From Tepidimonas sp. (GTDB taxonomy: Bacteria; Pseudomonadota; Gammaproteobacteria; Burkholderiales; Burkholderiaceae_C), in the NCBI GenBank assembly GCA_025054905.1, contig JANWZF010000090.1, forward strand, positions 1 through 7,834: a stretch of 7,834 nucleotides of DNA, in the 5' to 3' direction. Position 1 is the stretch's first letter. The number at the start of each line of letters is the position of its first letter. The notes under the pieces are model-generated. The model made no database searches, had not been told where the DNA came from, and was given only the letters and a program-made list of their open reading frames with translations. A program made the translations under genes and the position numbers. Of this stretch, positions 6,103-7,834 are shown piece after piece.

Positions 6103-6118
6103 CGTGACTTTTGTCACC
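6103..6118. promoter_or_regulatory. Crp/Fnr-type palindromic operator upstream of aer
   Basis: CGTGACTTTTGTCACC holds a perfect GTGAC-N4-GTCAC palindrome, equal to GTGA-N6-TCAC, the core of CRP/Vfr-class sites (TGTGA-N6-TCACA). Its centre is about 123 bases before the aer ATG. It departs from the FNR consensus TTGAT-N4-ATCAA, so a CRP-like protein is the better fit than the neighbouring regulator. With no T tract it is unlikely to be a terminator. Confidence 0.4.
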
Positions 6119-6157
6119 CAAGCGCGGCCTTGGAGTGGCTTTTTGCCCCACGGACAG

Positions 6158-6186
6158 TTGACCGAAGGACGCGGCGTGTGGATTCT
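6158..6186 (+). promoter_or_regulatory. Possible sigma70 promoter of aer
   Basis: TTGACC (6158-6163, five of six bases of TTGACA) is followed after 17 bases by GATTCT (6181-6186, three of six bases of TATAAT, including A2 and T6). Transcription would begin at about 6193, leaving a leader of about 40 bases and placing the palindrome centre about 82 bases upstream, compatible with class I activation. I see no sigma28 flagellar promoter. The weak -10 keeps confidence low. Confidence 0.27.
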
Positions 6187-6221
6187 TGGACTCTTGACCG
6201 CAAGGGAGGCCGGGCCCGTTC

Positions 6222-6226
6222 AGGAG
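6222..6226 (+). promoter_or_regulatory. Shine-Dalgarno site of aer
   Basis: AGGAG lies 7 bases before the ATG at 6234 and supports this start. It falls inside the run-on frame of the FNR-like gene, further evidence that the run-on is not genuine coding sequence. Confidence 0.8.
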
Positions 6227-6233
6227 CTCCACG

Positions 6234-7834
6234 ATGCGCATCAACCAACCTGTCACCCAGCGTGAATTTCCATTCGATGGCCGGCAGACGCTGCTGTCCA
6301 CCACCGATCCGAAAGGGCGCATCACGTACGCCAATTCGGCCTTCGTGGCCATCAGTGGCTTTGATGTGGCCGAACTCACCGGCCAGCCGCACAACATCGT
6401 GCGCCACCCGGACATGCCGCCGCAGGCCTTTGCCGACATGTGGGCGACGATCAAGGGGGGCGAGTCCTGGACCGCGCTGGTGAAAAACCGGCGCAAGGAC
6501 GGCGACCACTACTGGGTGCGCGCCAACGCCACCCCGATGGTGCGCGACGGCCAGCTGGTTGGCTACCTGTCGGTGCGCACGGCGCCGACGCGCGCCGAGA
6601 TCGACGCCGCCGAGGCGCTGTACCGGCGCTTTCGCGAAGGGCGCGCGCAGGGGCTGGCCTTCCACAAGGGGCTGGTGGTGCGCACCGGCTGGCAGGCCTG
6701 GCGCAGCGTGCTGCAGCGCAGCTCGACGGCCGCCCGCATCCGGCTGGCGGTGTGGGGCACGGCGATGCTGCCGGTCACGGTGGGGGCGGTGATGGCGGCG
6801 CTGGACGGGTCCTGGTTGGCCGAAGGCGCCGTGGCGTTGGCGGCGCTGCTGGCGGCGGCGCTGGCCGACGTCTTTTTGACGCGCCAGATTGTGGTGCCGC
6901 TGCGTGCGATGCGCCGCCAGGCGCAGGCCGTGGCCAGCGGCTCGCCAGGCGAAAACCTCAACCTCAACCGCGTGGATGACATCGGCATGGTGCTGCGTGC
7001 GATCAACCAGGCGGGGCTCAACCTGCGCGCGTTGGTGGACGATGTCGCGCAGCAGGTCAGCGGCGTCAGCACCGTGGCCGAACAGATTGCGCAGGGCAAC
7101 GAGGACCTGTCGGTGCGCACCGAAAGCAACGCCGCCAGCCTGGAGCAGACCGCCGCGTCGATGGAAGAGCTGACCGCCACCGTCAAGCACAACGCCGACA
7201 GCGCGCAGCAGGCCAGCCGCCTGGCCACCAGCGCCAGCGACGTGGCTGCCGCCGGCGGCCAGGTGGTGCAGGAAGTGGTGCGCACGATGGAGCGCATCAC
7301 CGCCAGCTCGCAGCGCATCGAGCAGATCGTCGCGGTCATCGACAGCATCGCGTTTCAGACCAACATCCTGGCGCTCAACGCGGCGGTGGAAGCCGCCCGC
7401 GCCGGAGAGGCGGGCCGCGGCTTTGCGGTGGTGGCCGGCGAAGTGCGCCAGCTCGCGCAGCGCAGCGCCGATGCGGCCAAGGAGATCAAAGGGCTCATCC
7501 AGAGCAGCGTGGCCGAGGTGCGCGGCGGGGCCGAGCTGGTCGGGCAGGCTGGCGTGCGCATGGGTGAAATCGTTGCGCAGGTGCGCCAGGTCACACAGTT
7601 GGTCAATGAAATTTCGTCCGCCAGCGCCGAGCAGTCCAGCGGTGTGGCGCAGGTCGGCGAGGCGGTGGCGCAGCTGGACCAAAACACACAGGCCAACGCC
7701 GCGCTGGTGGAGGAGATGGCCGCAGCGGCGCGCAGCCTGCATCAGCAGGCCGAGCGCCTCAGCGAAGCGGTGGCGGTCTGGCGCGGCGGGGCGCGGGCCA
7801 TGCCCGTTGCGGCTCCGGCCGTCTGGGACGACAC
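6234..7834 (+). CDS. aer: Aerotaxis receptor Aer (PAS-FAD methyl-accepting chemotaxis protein), 3' end cut by window
   Basis: This energy- and oxygen-sensing chemoreceptor signals to CheA/CheW to steer swimming. The first 533 residues are visible and no stop is reached. The N-terminal PAS domain (about 1-115) runs in ungapped register with E. coli Aer: N34, R57, H58, D60, W70 and N85 occupy the same positions, in ANSAF, VRHPDMP, DMW and VKNRRKDGDHYWVRANA. These residues are tied to FAD binding and signalling. HKGLVVRTGW (144-153) opens the linker to a membrane hairpin (two hydrophobic stretches, about 169-190 and 195-216) with little periplasmic loop. A HAMP region follows (from about 217), then the cytoplasmic signalling hairpin, whose tip lies near residue 390: IAFQTNILALNAAVEAARAG and GRGFAVVAGEVRQLA. 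The coding passes the point where E. coli Aer ends (506), so there is a C-terminal extension. It is the first gene after the FNR-like regulator, with which it shares oxygen/redox sensing. The call is very secure. Confidence 0.95.
   Translation, partial: MRINQPVTQREFPFDGRQTLLSTTDPKGRITYANSAFVAISGFDVAELTGQPHNIVRHPDMPPQAFADMWATIKGGESWTALVKNRRKDGDHYWVRANATPMVRDGQLVGYLSVRTAPTRAEIDAAEALYRRFREGRAQGLAFHKGLVVRTGWQAWRSVLQRSSTAARIRLAVWGTAMLPVTVGAVMAALDGSWLAEGAVALAALLAAALADVFLTRQIVVPLRAMRRQAQAVASGSPGENLNLNRVDDIGMVLRAINQAGLNLRALVDDVAQQVSGVSTVAEQIAQGNEDLSVRTESNAASLEQTAASMEELTATVKHNADSAQQASRLATSASDVAAAGGQVVQEVVRTMERITASSQRIEQIVAVIDSIAFQTNILALNAAVEAARAGEAGRGFAVVAGEVRQLAQRSADAAKEIKGLIQSSVAEVRGGAELVGQAGVRMGEIVAQVRQVTQLVNEISSASAEQSSGVAQVGEAVAQLDQNTQANAALVEEMAAAARSLHQQAERLSEAVAVWRGGARAMPVAAPAVWDD

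Noticed and set aside
6158..6199. Two TTGACCG copies 36 bases apart (6158 and 6194) as possible tandem operator half-sites
   Set aside because: They share only seven bases, lack an inverted partner, and the first is better explained as a -35 box; chance repetition is likely.
6231..6244. ATCAA at the aer start as half of an FNR box
   Set aside because: The required TTGAT partner four bases upstream is absent (ACGAT is there), and the site would overlap the start codon.
6084..6483. Run-on C-terminus of the FNR-like gene in the as-given frame
   Set aside because: The tail is unlike any Crp/Fnr protein, has coding-atypical composition, covers the aer upstream region and 250 bases of aer itself, and arises only from the length of the G tract.
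6114..7742. Long open frame of 542 codons on the - strand opposite aer
   Set aside because: It is antisense to a clear Aer sequence and its product is His/Arg/Gln-rich with no recognisable domain.

Overview
The window is very GC-rich, all recognisable genes lie on the + strand, and intergenic gaps are short. The protein set and codon use (strong G/C third positions) suggest a betaproteobacterium of the Burkholderiales, perhaps Comamonadaceae-like. That placement is an inference from gene content and style, not from a marker gene.

Layout: (1) 1-1056 is the 3' end of a polyamine ABC transporter operon: the C-terminus of the permease PotH, then the complete permease PotI. (2) 1106-2752 is selO, a pseudokinase-fold protein AMPylator, which appears to have its own promoter. 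(3) 2875-4356 is puuC, the gamma-glutamyl-gamma-aminobutyraldehyde dehydrogenase of putrescine breakdown, with a good Shine-Dalgarno site and a structured leader. (4) 4454-5341 is an HtrB/LpxL-type acyltransferase, probably acting on lipid A. (5) 5350-6083 is an FNR-type oxygen-sensing regulator with a complete Fe-S cysteine set, whose reading frame is disturbed near its 3' end by a run of 12 G. (6) 6234 to the window end is aer, the PAS-FAD aerotaxis receptor, cut by the window edge.

Two themes emerge. PotH/PotI (import) and PuuC (oxidation) belong to one putrescine-use pathway, with selO placed between them. The FNR-like regulator and Aer form an oxygen/redox pair, one acting on transcription and the other on swimming behaviour. 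Between them lies a GTGA-N6-TCAC palindrome of the Crp/Fnr operator type. Three genes (selO, puuC and the acyltransferase) are preceded by near-identical 15-base promoter-like elements (consensus around GYTAYSMTSGSGGGC). At selO and the acyltransferase the element sits so close to the ATG that the mRNAs may be leaderless or nearly so.

I found no tRNA, rRNA, CRISPR array, insertion sequence or phage gene. I do not see a clearly new multi-gene system. The points most worth checking are the G12 tract in the FNR-like gene, the repeated promoter element, and the operator-like palindrome before aer.
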